52,036 nt of DNA from Saccharofermentans sp. (GCA_024683485.1 JAIKYD010000106.1:1-52036), one strand, 5' to 3'; shown: positions 36,055 to 46,016, counted from the stretch's first letter. Notes: a model not told the origin generated them from the sequence alone. A program made the numbers and translations.

Positions 36055-36275
36055 CGCCCCGAACTTAAACTTCCTTAAGTTCAGGACGAACAATACATGT
36101 CCGCGGTGCCACCTGATTTACTCCGCCAATCCGGCAGAATCTCTTTATACCGTTATGCTGCTGGAGTTGTTATTCGCCGCCGGCCTCTTTCCGCTCTGCC
36201 TTTCAGCCCTGGGGCAAAGCTCTCTGAAGGCGACATACCGTGGCTACTGGGGTCTCCGTCATCGCATAATGCGTA
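36055..36275 (-). promoter_or_regulatory. T-box leader of aspS, specifier reads as AAC (Asn)
   Basis: The RNA contains the T-box core AGGTGGCACCGCGG (36114-36101), an AGAGAG...GCTGAAAGGC distal stem I, and a terminator stem (36088-36055) followed by six Us. Stem I closes with TTATGC (36269-36264) against GCATAA (36159-36153 region); GGAG pairs with CTCC, and the loop-E pair AGUA/GAA frames the specifier. After GAA the RNA reads U-AAC-A-ACUCC, so the specifier triplet (36171-36169) is best read as AAC, an Asn codon, not GAC. The class is sure; the specifier is a by-eye fold. Confidence 0.9.
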
Positions 36276-36305
36276 ATAGTACATCATTGCCATTGGCATT
36301 GTCAA
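36276..36305 (-). promoter_or_regulatory. Promoter of the aspS T-box transcript
   Basis: TTGACA (36305-36300) and TACTAT (36281-36276) are 18 bases apart on the minus strand, placing the start a few bases before stem I. Confidence 0.65.
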
Positions 36306-36380
36306 CCATGCAGACAATTTATAAAGATAGATTGTGATGCAGCGTAGAACTATAATACTTTAAATGAGGAGAATAACAAT

Positions 36381-36791
36381 ATGGATAAAAAACTCAAAGC
36401 TTTAGCAGAAAAGAAATGGAGAGATTTTGCTTCTTTAAACAGCGCGAAAAAAGAGCAATCTCTGAATCATGATTTCGTCTTTAAAATCGAAGGCACAGGC
36501 GGGCATGACGAGACAATGCGCTTCATAATAGACGATCAGGAAGTTATAACTTGCGGCGGTGGTTTTTTAGGGCCTGATGGTGATTCTTTTGTCGGATTGG
36601 TTACTAATATGAAAGCAACTGATAATCTGGAAATCGGGTGGAGTTATGAACCCGGTGAGTGCGATCTGTTGTTTTCACGAAAAAAAAAACTGGTATATTT
36701 CTGCAAGATAGGGGAAAATAACGGATTCTTTCTTCGGTATTCCTATTTTGCTGAATGTATTACAGAGGGTGCCAAATCAAGATCCAGATGA
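36381..36791 (+). CDS. Small protein of unknown function
   Basis: A 136-residue soluble protein with a perfect GAGGAG before the ATG and TATAAT at 36351. Features seen are a basic helical start (MDKKLKALAEKKWRDFASLN) and a strand-rich core with GGGFLGPDGDSF and WSYEPGECDLLFSRKKKLVYFCKI. No family is recognised. A run of nine or ten As encodes the Lys stretch near residue 105 and could be a site for frameshift or sequencing error. It lies alone between the T-box promoter (divergent) and a convergent small gene. Confidence 0.65.
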   Translation: MDKKLKALAEKKWRDFASLNSAKKEQSLNHDFVFKIEGTGGHDETMRFIIDDQEVITCGGGFLGPDGDSFVGLVTNMKATDNLEIGWSYEPGECDLLFSRKKKLVYFCKIGENNGFFLRYSYFAECITEGAKSRSR

Positions 36792-36793
36792 TA

Positions 36794-37027
36794 CTATTTC
36801 TCTGCTCCGCATGAACTTCTTGATGGCCCGTCATCGCCGGACTCATAGTGCGCGCGGAATTCCATGTTGATATCCCCGATCTCGCGCCTGCCTTCAATAT
36901 AATCCTGATACATATCCGCAAGGCCTGCCATGCAGCCATCACAGCTGCCGTCAATATATCCTATTGAGTCAGCAACAATCTGCTCACGTTCTTCTCTTGT
37001 TGTATCCTTGATAAGTAAACTCTTCAC
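36794..37027 (-). CDS. Small Cys-containing conserved protein (CDGCMAGL type)
   Basis: A 77-residue protein beginning MKSLLIKDTTREEREQIVADSIGYIDGSCDGCMAGLADMYQDYIEG. The pattern of a CxxC pair and DMYQDYI resembles small proteins common in Clostridia that are sometimes mislabelled purine-biosynthesis proteins; function is unknown. Its ATG overlaps the rnr stop as ATGA, so it is coupled to rnr. A metal-binding role for the cysteines is inference. Confidence 0.75.
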   Translation of the reverse strand: MKSLLIKDTTREEREQIVADSIGYIDGSCDGCMAGLADMYQDYIEGRREIGDINMEFRAHYESGDDGPSRSSCGAEK

Positions 37028-39096
37028 CTTCTGCCTCTCTTAAAGCCTTTTCCGCCGCCTCTGCCTGACCTTCCCTGTCTGGGCTTGCCTGCATAACCGC
37101 CTGCACCGCCGGTTCTTCCGGCTGTATAGCTGCCTCCTGCTTTGCCTTTCCTTCCCTTTTTTACTGCCGGCGGAGCCTTCTTTCCACCTTTAGAACTACG
37201 CAGATCACGCTCCTCTTCAAAGCCGTACTCGAACGAGAAATCTATCTTGTTCTCTTCAGTATCGACTTTCTCCACAACAACAGTTACCGGCATTCCAATA
37301 GAGAGCACCTTTCCGCCGCGCGCCCCTATCGCCCTGTATGATCTGTCATCGAAGAAATAGTGATCTCTTAAACTTCTGAAAGGAACGAATCCTTCGACTG
37401 TATTTTCGAGCCTTACAAAGCATCCGCCGTCAATGATCGATGAGATGACACCGTCATAATGTTCACCGATCCGCTCAGCCATGTATTCGCATATCTTGAT
37501 GTCTTCAGAAGCTCTCTCTGCATCAACCGCATTGCGCTCCATATCAGATGAATGTTCAGCCGCATTATCAACAAGCCCCGCAAAATGACTTCTTGAATTC
37601 TCACCGTGCAGATAGCTCTTGATGATCCTGTGAATATAAAGATCCGGATAACGTCTGATAGGAGACGTGAAGTGACAATAGTTTTTCGAAGCAAGACCGA
37701 AATGTCCCAGACAGTCAGAACAGTATCTTGCCTTCGCCATGGATCTCAGCAGCAGTTCATCCAATGCCGGGAGCGCAGTCTTGTCGCCGATCGTTCCCAT
37801 GAATCTCTGCACATCCAAAGGCTTTATCCTTCCGGCAAGTCTTCCCGAAGCACCGAAAAACCTTGCGATATTTGAGAACCTTGCAATCTTTATCGGATCA
37901 GGATCCTCGTGAACACGGTAAACAAACGGATACTTCAGTTCGGAGAATTTCTTTGCAACAAACTCGTTCGCGCAGATCATGAATGACTCGATAATGCCGT
38001 TTGTGTAGTTGATGGGATATGGCATTACATCCTTGACCGTTCCGTCATCATTCAGAACGACTTTTGTCTCCGGCATCTCGAAATTGATCGCACCCCTTCG
38101 TTCCCTCATCGCCCTCAGGATCTCAGAAAGCTCCTTCATCTTGATCAGCATCGGAATAATATCCCCATACTCTTCAACGTCTTCAGGACGGGGATCTTCA
38201 AGTATCCGGTAGCACTCTTTATAACTCATTCTCCTGTCAGACCGGATAACGCTCTCATAAAGCTCTCCGCCATAGATACCGCCCTCACGGTCGACAAGCA
38301 TCTCAGCCGTCATTGCAAGCCTGTCAACATTCGGATTAAGACTGCAAAGTCCGTTCGAAAGTTTTGGCGGAAGCATCGGAATAACACGGTCCACCAGATA
38401 TACTGATGTGCCTCTCGAAAATGCTTCACCATCAAGAGCAGTTCCTTCCCTGACATAATTCGAGACATCTGCTATATGAACATAAAGCTTGAAATTGCCG
38501 TTCCTGAGTTTCTCGATCGAGATGGCATCATCCAGATCCTTCGCATCTTCCCCGTCGATCGTGATAGTAAGAAGATCTCTTTTGTCACGCCTGCCACCGG
38601 CAATCTCATTAACGATCTGTTCCGGATCAGGATTGACCGGAAGCGATTCAACTTCCTCAAGAACCTTTTTGGGAAATGTCTGCGACAGACCGAACTGTCT
38701 TAACACAGTCAGCATCCTGACATCGTTATTCCCGTAATCTCCAAGGACCTCGGTTATAGTTCCCCTGCAGTCACCTCTGTCACAGTTCGGATTAAGCACC
38801 TCGCATACAACGACCATATTGAACGGCGCCCCGTTCAGGTGATTCTTATCGATCTCGATCGCGCCGTAATCAGTACTCCTGAACGACGGATCAGGAATGA
38901 CAACTCCGCCTGTCGGAGACTGCCTTAAGATGCCTATTACCTGATTCTTTACCTGCAGCGGTCCTCTCGGTGCCTGATCAGCCAAAGTCTCAGGAAAAAC
39001 AGACTGCTCTTCCTTGGCTTTTATTACCCGGTTTCTCCGTTTCTGGGAAGCGCTCATATTCTCGGCGAACCCAGCCCTTTTCTTCTTTTCTTCCAT
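37024..39096 (-). CDS. rnr: Ribonuclease R
   Basis: A 690-residue 3'-5' exoribonuclease. The N-terminus carries cold-shock-type folds (GVVIPDPSF, DRGDCRGTITEVLG), the RNB catalytic domain starts near DLLTITIDGEDAKDLDDAISIEKL (catalytic Asp cluster), and the S1 domain reads YDGVISSIIDGGCFVRLENTVEGFVPFRSL. The basic Gly/Lys-rich tail (GSYTAGRTGGAGG, GRSGRGGGKGF) is extended and probably binds RNA. The first 30 residues are basic and shorter than in E. coli. It also degrades structured RNA and trans-translation products elsewhere. No secG or smpB lies next to it here. Confidence 0.94.
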   Translation of the reverse strand: MEEKKKRAGFAENMSASQKRRNRVIKAKEEQSVFPETLADQAPRGPLQVKNQVIGILRQSPTGGVVIPDPSFRSTDYGAIEIDKNHLNGAPFNMVVVCEVLNPNCDRGDCRGTITEVLGDYGNNDVRMLTVLRQFGLSQTFPKKVLEEVESLPVNPDPEQIVNEIAGGRRDKRDLLTITIDGEDAKDLDDAISIEKLRNGNFKLYVHIADVSNYVREGTALDGEAFSRGTSVYLVDRVIPMLPPKLSNGLCSLNPNVDRLAMTAEMLVDREGGIYGGELYESVIRSDRRMSYKECYRILEDPRPEDVEEYGDIIPMLIKMKELSEILRAMRERRGAINFEMPETKVVLNDDGTVKDVMPYPINYTNGIIESFMICANEFVAKKFSELKYPFVYRVHEDPDPIKIARFSNIARFFGASGRLAGRIKPLDVQRFMGTIGDKTALPALDELLLRSMAKARYCSDCLGHFGLASKNYCHFTSPIRRYPDLYIHRIIKSYLHGENSRSHFAGLVDNAAEHSSDMERNAVDAERASEDIKICEYMAERIGEHYDGVISSIIDGGCFVRLENTVEGFVPFRSLRDHYFFDDRSYRAIGARGGKVLSIGMPVTVVVEKVDTEENKIDFSFEYGFEEERDLRSSKGGKKAPPAVKKGRKGKAGGSYTAGRTGGAGGYAGKPRQGRSGRGGGKGFKRGRR

Positions 39097-39161
39097 ATCT
39101 GATCCCTCGAATAGTTTTTTATTATCTTACTACAAAGGAAGAGACATTACAGAACAAAAGA

Positions 39162-39198
39162 GGACGCATCCTCTGTCATAGTGACATCAGATGCGTCC
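39162..39198 (-). terminator. Terminator after the first GW-repeat protein gene
   Basis: GGACGCATC (39162-39170) pairs with GATGCGTCC (39190-39198) around TGTCA/TGACA inner pairing; T-rich TCTTTTGTTCT follows on the minus strand. Confidence 0.75.
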
Positions 39199-39231
39199 TT
39201 TATCAACAATCAGTTGGAATATCAAGACCTG

Positions 39232-42200
39232 TCAGATATATCCGATCCATGCACCGGAATCACTGAATTTACTCATTTTGCCATCGGTCTTGTATTCACC
39301 GGTAACCATTACGCCATTTTCATCAAAGTAATACCATGCATTACCTGATTTTGCCCAGCCGTTTTCAACCATGGCTCCGGATGGACTCATGTAATACCAT
39401 TTGCCGCCTGACTGAACCCAGCCGGTTGCCATTGCTCCGGAAGCACTCAGGAAATACCATTTGCCTCCCAGCTTTACCCAACCGGTAGCCATCGCACCTG
39501 AATGACTCAGATAGTACCATTTGCCGCCTTCTTCGATCCAGCCAGTTGCCATTGCTCCGGAAGATCCGAGTAAATACCATTTACCACCTGACTGTATCCA
39601 TCCTGTCTGCATAGCACCGGTATCTTTCATGAAATACCACTTACCGCCGGACTCGATCCAACCGGTCTGCATTACACCGTTGCTGTCGAAGAAATACCAG
39701 ACCTTACTGATCTCCTGCCAGCCGGTAACTTTGGAACCTTTAGCATCATAGTAATACCATTTCTTTCCCTCCTGCTTCCAGGTTGACTTTGGCGCTGCCG
39801 TAGGTGTAGGTGTAGCAGGCTTTGTTGTGGGTTTTGCTGTAGGTGTAGGCGTAGCCGGTTTAGTTGTCGGCTTTGCCGTTGGTGTAGGAGAAGGCATTCC
39901 TGATGGTATTGGGGTCGGCTTTGATGAAGCGTCATCGATCTTGAATGTGCCACTCTTATTCCATGCGCCCTGTGTGATCGAACAATCTTTCAGAGTAATG
40001 TTTTTCACATTAATATTTGTTACACCACTATCAGTTCCATATGCTTCTATCTGGGAATTTGTAATGCTTAACTTTGTATCCGCAGCGGCATCAAACTTGT
40101 CATCAATCTTGATCTTGCTGTCCTTAATAGTGAAAGTTTTTGTCCATTCGCCGGCATCTATCGTTACATATGTAAGGGTACATCCGTCAATTGACAAACT
40201 CTGTCCGGATGAACCGATAACCGTATCCATAATTCTTTCAGGTCCATCAGAGAAATTATCCTGAGCAATTTCTGTACTGCTGATTGAAATACTTGTTTTC
40301 GAGGCATACTGGCCACCAGTCAGTTTGGCATTCTTAATCACAAGATTTCCTTCAGAATCAACAATAAGCCTTGTCGCGGAAATACCATTAATCGTCACAT
40401 CACCTAAACCGGTTATCGGGAGTTTGCAAATGCCTTTAAATGGTTCATTCTCAATAAAATAATGCTCTGATGTAAGACAGCCTTCAACACTTCCATCACC
40501 GGTGATCTCTACATTTCCATACGCCCTGACAAGATCTTTAAGAACAAAATCTTCTTCTCTATGTACAACATTCTTTCCTTTAAGAACTATCTTCAGATCA
40601 GAAAGATTGCTGACAATAACAGCCTTGTTATAAGCTTCTTTATATTCTCCGTTCCAGAAGCCTGATGTTACGTTATGAAGATTCAGGCAAGTTGACAGTT
40701 CAGCATTATTCAATGTAAGTGTTGATGTTTTGGGATCAAATGTTGCAGTACCCGAACCGCACTTAACACTGAGGTTTTTATCGGATATTATCTCGCCGTT
40801 TACAGTAAGCGGATATCTCTTATCAGATGTATCCGCATTAAACAAGTATGCATAATTCGGATAATACGCTTTGCAGGCTTCCAGTTGGTCATCCGGGACA
40901 TTGATAACCAGATCTATCGAAGTACCCTCAAATAATTCCGTTCCAAAGAGGCTATACCAGTTCCAAGCATCATTGGTCACAGTTATCTTTTTAAGATTAG
41001 TGCAGTCTTTGAACAGGTAATAACCGCTAAGACATACATTATCAAAGGTTAATTCCGTAAGTCCTGTACAATCTTCAAAAACGCCTTCACCGCCTATATA
41101 AACCGACTCTTTATCTTTAAAATCTGTCCTGATGTTTTTTACCTTGGCAGGAAGAGATGTGTCTGATTCTCTCGCCTTTTCCCATACTCTCACACCATCA
41201 CTGTTAAGAAGCCAAAGAACACCATTACTGTCTAATTCCCAGCCGTTCTTCTCAAGTTTCTCTCTTGTGTTGCTCTTCCATTTAGCATAAAGAACACCGC
41301 GTCCCCAGTTATTTGACATTTTGCTGTCGCCAAGATCAAGACCTTCAAAAGCTTCCGCAGCACTGTCCTTGGTTATAAAGTTTCCGCTGGATAACTTCTT
41401 CTCTTCACCGTCATCGCCAAAATAGAAATTATAGAGAGCCTCTTCTTTGGAACACCATCCCAGGAATGTATCTCCTGACTTGGTTGCTTTCGCATCTCCG
41501 GTAGAAGTATTCAAACTGAAATCATAAACTGGCTTGCTCGCATTAGTATCATCTTTGCTGACCTCAAGAACCCATTTCTCACGTCCGTTTACCAGTCCGC
41601 CGTTTCCGTCAAAAGTAATAGTACTGCCATTTGTGAAGCTAGGACTGCTCTCTCTCAAATAATAACCCTGGAAACTGTAACCTGAATTATTAACAGCTTT
41701 AGCATCAGGATCCCAGCAAATGGTTATCTCAGTAACATCACCTTTATCTACGTAATAACCTTCACTTACTCCTGACCAATTCTCAAAATGAGAGCCTTCC
41801 TCAACAGGATTAGGAACAGTAATCGTATAAGGAACATCAGTGACCCAGTAATATGACGGGAATTCCAGTTTTCCGATTTCTCCCTTAGCCCAGAAATAAT
41901 CACATTCAATCAGATTATCCTTATCTCCATATCCGCCCGTAAAAGATATCGGGTAATAATTCTGATAGAATTCAATTGTCAAACCTCTGGTCAGATAGTC
42001 CTCACCATCTTCCCCAGCACTTCCTGACATATTCAATCCGACTGTGATAGGATATCCGGAATTATTCTTGAACTTAACCGGAACCTTATATGTGGAACCG
42101 TGCTTCTTTGTAATCGTCTGTGTACCGATAACTTCAACACTTCCTGTAAAGTTGAAATCATCCTTTGAAGCACCATTAAAATACTCAACTATATATGCCT

Positions 42201-42510
42201 GCTTATCATCATCACCCCAATACCCAAGGGAATAATAAAAATCCTTACCTTTATGAACAGGGAATTCGAAAGTATCGCCGGGCATGATCAGCATATTGCT
42301 GTTGTTGATTATGTAACCGCCCCAGTCATCAACAGTATCATCATCTACTTGAAATACATGATGCTTAGCCTCACGGCTTTGGAGTTCTGCCGGCATTTGA
42401 GGATCAGACGATGCTGCATTTGCTTTTGCCGGAAAAATAAACGATGACGCAAGAGCCACCGCAATTAGACAGAATCCCATTAGTGTAATCTTACTGCAGG
42501 TCTTTTTCAT
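39232..42510 (-). CDS. Secreted cell-wall protein with Big/LRR-like repeats and GW repeats
   Basis: A 1092-residue secreted protein with a classical signal peptide (MKKTCSKITLMGFCLIAVAL to ANAAS). Residues about 45-380 hold Listeria-Bacteroides-type and FIVAR-like beta repeats (TFDGNGGLVNGREKW, TFLGWCSKEE). About 420-520 carries leucine-rich segments of the BspA type (TGLTELTFDNVCLSGYYLFKDCTNLKKITV). About 560-830 is another beta-rich region with several short parallel-strand repeats (LTLNNAELS, SIDGCTLTYV). A Thr/Pro linker (PTPTAKPTTKPATPT) leads to about nine 20-residue GW repeats, GWIQSGGKWYLLGSSGAMAT and so on, that bind choline or wall polymers. AGGAGGA precedes the ATG. Role in adhesion is inferred. 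Confidence 0.88.
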   Translation of the reverse strand: MKKTCSKITLMGFCLIAVALASSFIFPAKANAASSDPQMPAELQSREAKHHVFQVDDDTVDDWGGYIINNSNMLIMPGDTFEFPVHKGKDFYYSLGYWGDDDKQAYIVEYFNGASKDDFNFTGSVEVIGTQTITKKHGSTYKVPVKFKNNSGYPITVGLNMSGSAGEDGEDYLTRGLTIEFYQNYYPISFTGGYGDKDNLIECDYFWAKGEIGKLEFPSYYWVTDVPYTITVPNPVEEGSHFENWSGVSEGYYVDKGDVTEITICWDPDAKAVNNSGYSFQGYYLRESSPSFTNGSTITFDGNGGLVNGREKWVLEVSKDDTNASKPVYDFSLNTSTGDAKATKSGDTFLGWCSKEEALYNFYFGDDGEEKKLSSGNFITKDSAAEAFEGLDLGDSKMSNNWGRGVLYAKWKSNTREKLEKNGWELDSNGVLWLLNSDGVRVWEKARESDTSLPAKVKNIRTDFKDKESVYIGGEGVFEDCTGLTELTFDNVCLSGYYLFKDCTNLKKITVTNDAWNWYSLFGTELFEGTSIDLVINVPDDQLEACKAYYPNYAYLFNADTSDKRYPLTVNGEIISDKNLSVKCGSGTATFDPKTSTLTLNNAELSTCLNLHNVTSGFWNGEYKEAYNKAVIVSNLSDLKIVLKGKNVVHREEDFVLKDLVRAYGNVEITGDGSVEGCLTSEHYFIENEPFKGICKLPITGLGDVTINGISATRLIVDSEGNLVIKNAKLTGGQYASKTSISISSTEIAQDNFSDGPERIMDTVIGSSGQSLSIDGCTLTYVTIDAGEWTKTFTIKDSKIKIDDKFDAAADTKLSITNSQIEAYGTDSGVTNINVKNITLKDCSITQGAWNKSGTFKIDDASSKPTPIPSGMPSPTPTAKPTTKPATPTPTAKPTTKPATPTPTAAPKSTWKQEGKKWYYYDAKGSKVTGWQEISKVWYFFDSNGVMQTGWIESGGKWYFMKDTGAMQTGWIQSGGKWYLLGSSGAMATGWIEEGGKWYYLSHSGAMATGWVKLGGKWYFLSASGAMATGWVQSGGKWYYMSPSGAMVENGWAKSGNAWYYFDENGVMVTGEYKTDGKMSKFSDSGAWIGYI

Positions 42511-42609
42511 ACAAAAATCCTCCTGTCTATAAATATCAGATATATTATAATTTTATCGCGTTCATTGTTTTTATCAATTTTTCTTGCATAAACAAAATAT
42601 TAATTCCTT

Positions 42610-42658
42610 AGCATTTTTCGAGGAAAATGCTAAACAAAAATCGGGCCTCCGATTTTTG
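42610..42658. terminator. Two adjacent hairpins in the gap between the two GW-repeat genes
   Basis: AGCATTTT/AAAATGCT (42610-42631) and CAAAAATCGG/CCGATTTTTG (42635-42658) are two perfect stems 3 bases apart. The second has A- and T-rich flanks on both strands and looks like a bidirectional terminator. The 411-base gap (42511-42921) otherwise holds only a promoter-like region before 42510 and the hairpin at 42854. Confidence 0.6.
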
Positions 42659-42853
42659 CAATAATATCTGACTGACAGCCCTGTAGATCAGCGTTTTTAT
42701 CCGACAATTATTTAATCGAATCAGATGTGCAGTTGATTTTCCGATCTGTTGAATGACAGTTGTAATTTCAGTTCGGTTTTTGAAGGAGCAATTACAAAAA
42801 CAGGCTTATTGTGTAATTCCTTACATGTTTTGAACAATAATTTCAACAATAGA

Positions 42854-42874
42854 GGCTGCCTCATTGAGACAGCC
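42854..42874 (-). terminator. Terminator after the repeat protein (GGCTGTCTC family)
   Basis: GGCTG-C-CTC (42854-42862) pairs with GAG-A-CAGCC (42866-42874), three-base loop, 48 bases past the gene's stop on the minus strand. Flanking CTATTGTTG on that strand is only moderately T-rich. Confidence 0.65.
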
Positions 42875-42921
42875 CCAATTATTGCTTTAATTGTACATTC
42901 TATAACTGAATATCAATTCTC

Positions 42922-45804
42922 TTATTTTGGCGGATTTAGGCAGTGACCGTCATCTGCGAACTTGTATTGAGTTCCGCTGATCGTATGGGTTCCGGTAAAC
43001 ATTACTCCATTGCTGTCAAAGAAATACTTCTTACCATCTATCTTCACCCAACCGGTCTTCATATAGCCGTTTGGATCAAGGTAGTATGTTTTTCCAGCTA
43101 TGGTCTGGAAACCAGTCTGCATATATCCGTCAACATCAAAGTAGAACCAGGAACCATTTATCTGTTGCCAGCCTGTCAGCATGTTGCCGTTAGCATGGAA
43201 ATAGAACCACGAGCCGTTTATCTGCTGCCAACCGGTAGCCATATATCCTGCCGAACTGAAATAGTACCAGAAACTACCTATTTTCTGCCATCCCGTAGCC
43301 ATAGCTCCGGAAGTAGTCAGATAGAACCAATTATTTCCTTCTTTCAGCCAGCCAACCTGCATTACTCCCTGATCATTGAAGTAATACCAGGAGCCTACCT
43401 GATACCAGCCTGTTACCTTTTTTCCATTAGCATCATAGTAATACCAGTTGCTGCCATCCTGTTTCCAGGTTGACTTAAGTTTTGTTACAGGCGTCGGCGT
43501 AGCTGTCGGTTTCTTTGTTGGTGTTGCCGTCGGCTTCTTAGTAGGAGTCGGCGACGGTTTCTTTGTCGGCATTGCCGTCGGCTTCTTAGTAGGTGTCGGA
43601 GACGGTTTCTTTGTCGGTGTTGCCGTCGGCTTCTTAGTCGGTGTTGGCGACGGTTTCTTTGTTGGTGTTGCCGTCGGCTTCTTTGTAGGCGTCGGTGACG
43701 GTTTCTTTGTCGGCGTTGCCGTCGGCTTCTTTGTAGGAGTCGGTGACGGTTTCTTTGTCGGCGTTGCCGTCGGCTTCTTTGTAGGAGTCGGTGACGGTTT
43801 CTTTGTTGGTGTAGCCGTCGGCTTCTTGGTTGGAGTCGGCGACGGTTTCTTTGTTGGTGTAGCCGTCGGCTTCTTCGTTGGAGTTGGCGACGGTTTCTTT
43901 GTAGGTGTAGCCGTCGGCTTCTTGGTTGGAGTCAGCGACGGTTTCTTTGTTGGTGTAGCCGTCGGCTTCTTCGTTGGAGTTGGCGACGGTTTCTTTGTAG
44001 GTGTAGCCGTCGGCTTCTTGGTTGGAGTCGGCGACGGTTTCTTTGTTGGTGTAGCCGTCGGCTTCTTTGTTGGTGTAGGTGTAGCCGTTGGCTTCTTTGT
44101 CGGCGTAGGCGTTGCTGTCGGCTTCTTCGTCGGTGTCGGCGTTGCAGTCGGCTTCTTGGTTGGAGTCGGCGACGGTTTCTTTGTTGGTGTAGCCGTAGGC
44201 TTCTTCGTCGGAGTCGGCGTTGCCGTCGGTTTCTTTGTAGGAGTCGGCGTTGCCGTTGGCTTCTTTGTCGGTGTCGGCGTTGCCGTCGGTTTCTTTGTAG
44301 GAGTCGGCGTTGCCGTTGGCTTCTTTGTCGGTGTCGGCGTTGCCGTAGGCTTCTTTGTAGGAGTCGGCGTTGCCGTAGGCTTCTTCGTAGGTGTCGGCGT
44401 TGCCGTAGGCTTCTTTGTCGGTGTTGGTGTTGCCGTCGGCTTCTTTGTAGGAGTCGGTGTAGCCGTCGGCTTCTTCGTTGGTGTAGGTGTAGCCGTTGGC
44501 TTCTTTGTCGGTGTCGGCGTTGCCGTAGGCTTCTTTGTAGGAGTCGGCGTTGCTGTCGGCTTCTTAGTCGGTGTAGGAGTAGCTGAAGGCTTGTTTGTTC
44601 CTACAGGTGAAATGATCTGTACAGGTGAACTTGCATAGTCAGTTAAGTTAGTTCCGTTTATGTCTTCAGCCAGAATGTAAATGAAAAAGGATGTACCCCA
44701 TTCATTTACGTTAAGTGACGATGGAATCGTGAATGTACCCGTTCCACTTGTAGAAAAAGTACCACCAAGCCCATCGTAGTAAATAATTCTGGCATTGCCT
44801 GTATTTCCAGCTGTATATTCTTTGTCCAGGATCAGAACAGATACGCGTGTTGCATTTCCTGCATCAGAACCTGTGATCGTATACGGTACGGTTACATTGG
44901 ATCCCGAGACTGAAATACTCTTGCCGCTTGTAACGGAAATACCCAGATTGTTGTCATTTAAAGTAAGTTTATATGTGTTAGCGGCAGAACCATCCAAAGA
45001 TGAGAAAATAATTTTGCTCTGATCAATATTCAAAGCAGGTGCAACGCCAACTTTCTCACTTACCTTGTAAGTACGGACCTGTCCGTTGTATGTTATGTAA
45101 CCGGCACTTCTGCCAGCACTAGAATCAGCACCCTGATAATCGGAACGGAGCCAGTAAAATTTCGAGGATCCACTCTTAACACGGTTTTTGCTTGCTGTAT
45201 CTGCCGTGCAATATCCATACGAGACATTTGACGCTTCCTCAGCATCCAAGACGAAAATCTTATCGCTTGTCAGGGGTACATAATATGAAAAAGCAGTCTG
45301 GGTCCAGGATGATACATTTCCAGCTTTTTCACCTGCAGAAAGATTATGGTATTTCGTATTGCTGCTTACAATAGAATCCTTTTCAATAGATGTAAAAGAA
45401 TTATTGAGGAAAGTACCATTAAGATAAGTCTTGAGCGAACTCGATTCCCATTCTGATACTGAACTGTCGAAAACCTGATTAACAAGTGTTTTTTCACTGT
45501 CAAGAAACAATGTCCTACCAGAAGAAAAAGTGGTTGAATTTTTCTCAAGCACACGGAATTGAATTGGTGTACTTAAATATGCACCAAAATACACATAACT
45601 TCCGGACCATGCACTGTCCTTATCCGGAGCAGCCGGATTAGTTATGCCTGATGTACATAGATACGTGTTGTCCTGATTCTTCGTACTGGCAGCCAGTACA
45701 TAGTTTTCCTGCTGTTCTAACCTCGGGATCAGTGCAACGGTAATGGCAGCAGTTAAAACAGTACTTACCGCCCGTACCGCTATTCCCTTCAGTTTATCTT
45801 TCAT
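42922..45804 (-). CDS. Secreted DUF6273 protein with giant TPT/KKP linker and GW repeats
   Basis: A 960-residue secreted protein. The signal peptide starts [25 protein letters not shown]; the longer reading from 45843 has no better signal. The N-terminal domain (about 50-260) matches DUF6273: [70 protein letters not shown] beta-sandwich follows. Residues about 400-770 are a linker of [10 protein letters not shown] and [16 protein letters not shown] repeats. The C-terminus has nine GW repeats ([19 protein letters not shown]). It probably sits in the cell wall, with the linker spanning the wall. A companion in design to the gene at 39232. Confidence 0.88.
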   Translation of the reverse strand: MKDKLKGIAVRAVSTVLTAAITVALIPRLEQQENYVLAASTKNQDNTYLCTSGITNPAAPDKDSAWSGSYVYFGAYLSTPIQFRVLEKNSTTFSSGRTLFLDSEKTLVNQVFDSSVSEWESSSLKTYLNGTFLNNSFTSIEKDSIVSSNTKYHNLSAGEKAGNVSSWTQTAFSYYVPLTSDKIFVLDAEEASNVSYGYCTADTASKNRVKSGSSKFYWLRSDYQGADSSAGRSAGYITYNGQVRTYKVSEKVGVAPALNIDQSKIIFSSLDGSAANTYKLTLNDNNLGISVTSGKSISVSGSNVTVPYTITGSDAGNATRVSVLILDKEYTAGNTGNARIIYYDGLGGTFSTSGTGTFTIPSSLNVNEWGTSFFIYILAEDINGTNLTDYASSPVQIISPVGTNKPSATPTPTKKPTATPTPTKKPTATPTPTKKPTATPTPTKKPTATPTPTKKPTATPTPTKKPTATPTPTKKPTATPTPTKKPTATPTPTKKPTATPTPTKKPTATPTPTKKPTATPTPTKKPTATPTPTKKPTATPTKKPSPTPTKKPTATPTPTKKPTATPTPTKKPTATPTPTKKPTATPTKKPSPTPTKKPTATPTKKPSPTPTKKPTATPTKKPSLTPTKKPTATPTKKPSPTPTKKPTATPTKKPSPTPTKKPTATPTKKPSPTPTKKPTATPTKKPSPTPTKKPTATPTKKPSPTPTKKPTATPTKKPSPTPTKKPTATPTKKPSPTPTKKPTAMPTKKPSPTPTKKPTATPTKKPTATPTPVTKLKSTWKQDGSNWYYYDANGKKVTGWYQVGSWYYFNDQGVMQVGWLKEGNNWFYLTTSGAMATGWQKIGSFWYYFSSAGYMATGWQQINGSWFYFHANGNMLTGWQQINGSWFYFDVDGYMQTGFQTIAGKTYYLDPNGYMKTGWVKIDGKKYFFDSNGVMFTGTHTISGTQYKFADDGHCLNPPK
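43490..44600 (-). repeat. Minisatellite encoding the TPT/KKP linker
   Basis: About 1.1 kb of in-frame tandem repeats of 30 bases ([10 protein letters not shown]) for roughly the first half on the minus strand, then 48-base units ([16 protein letters not shown]). Units differ mostly at third codon positions (GTCGGC, GTTGGA, GTAGGC). The opposite strand has no stop codon over this stretch, giving a spurious long reading frame rich in Val, Gly and Phe. Such arrays expand and contract easily, so the length may differ between strains or be collapsed in assembly. Confidence 0.93.
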
Positions 45805-46016
45805 CTTTTCACGAACCTCCCAAAGTGAAGCATATAGGTTCAAATAAAAAACGAGTGACTGCTCCCTTAATCTGTGATCCTTACATTTCTTAAGTTTTAT
45901 TGATCAACCGGGACGCAGTTCTTAAGAATTCTGATACTCGGAAGAGTATACCATTATGATGATGGCAGTTATACCACTTTATGGCTTTTCGATGACTAAT
46001 ATTGAACACAAATCCT

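Noticed and set aside
39827..40264. Plus-strand frame inside the first GW-repeat gene
   Set aside because: Shadow of a well-supported minus-strand gene, without a start signal.
43448..44638. Long plus-strand reading frame (396 codons, Val/Gly/Phe-rich)
   Set aside because: It is the reverse complement of the TPT/KKP minisatellite, which by its codon pattern has no stops on the other strand; it has no ribosome site and a repetitive sequence matching only the opposite gene.
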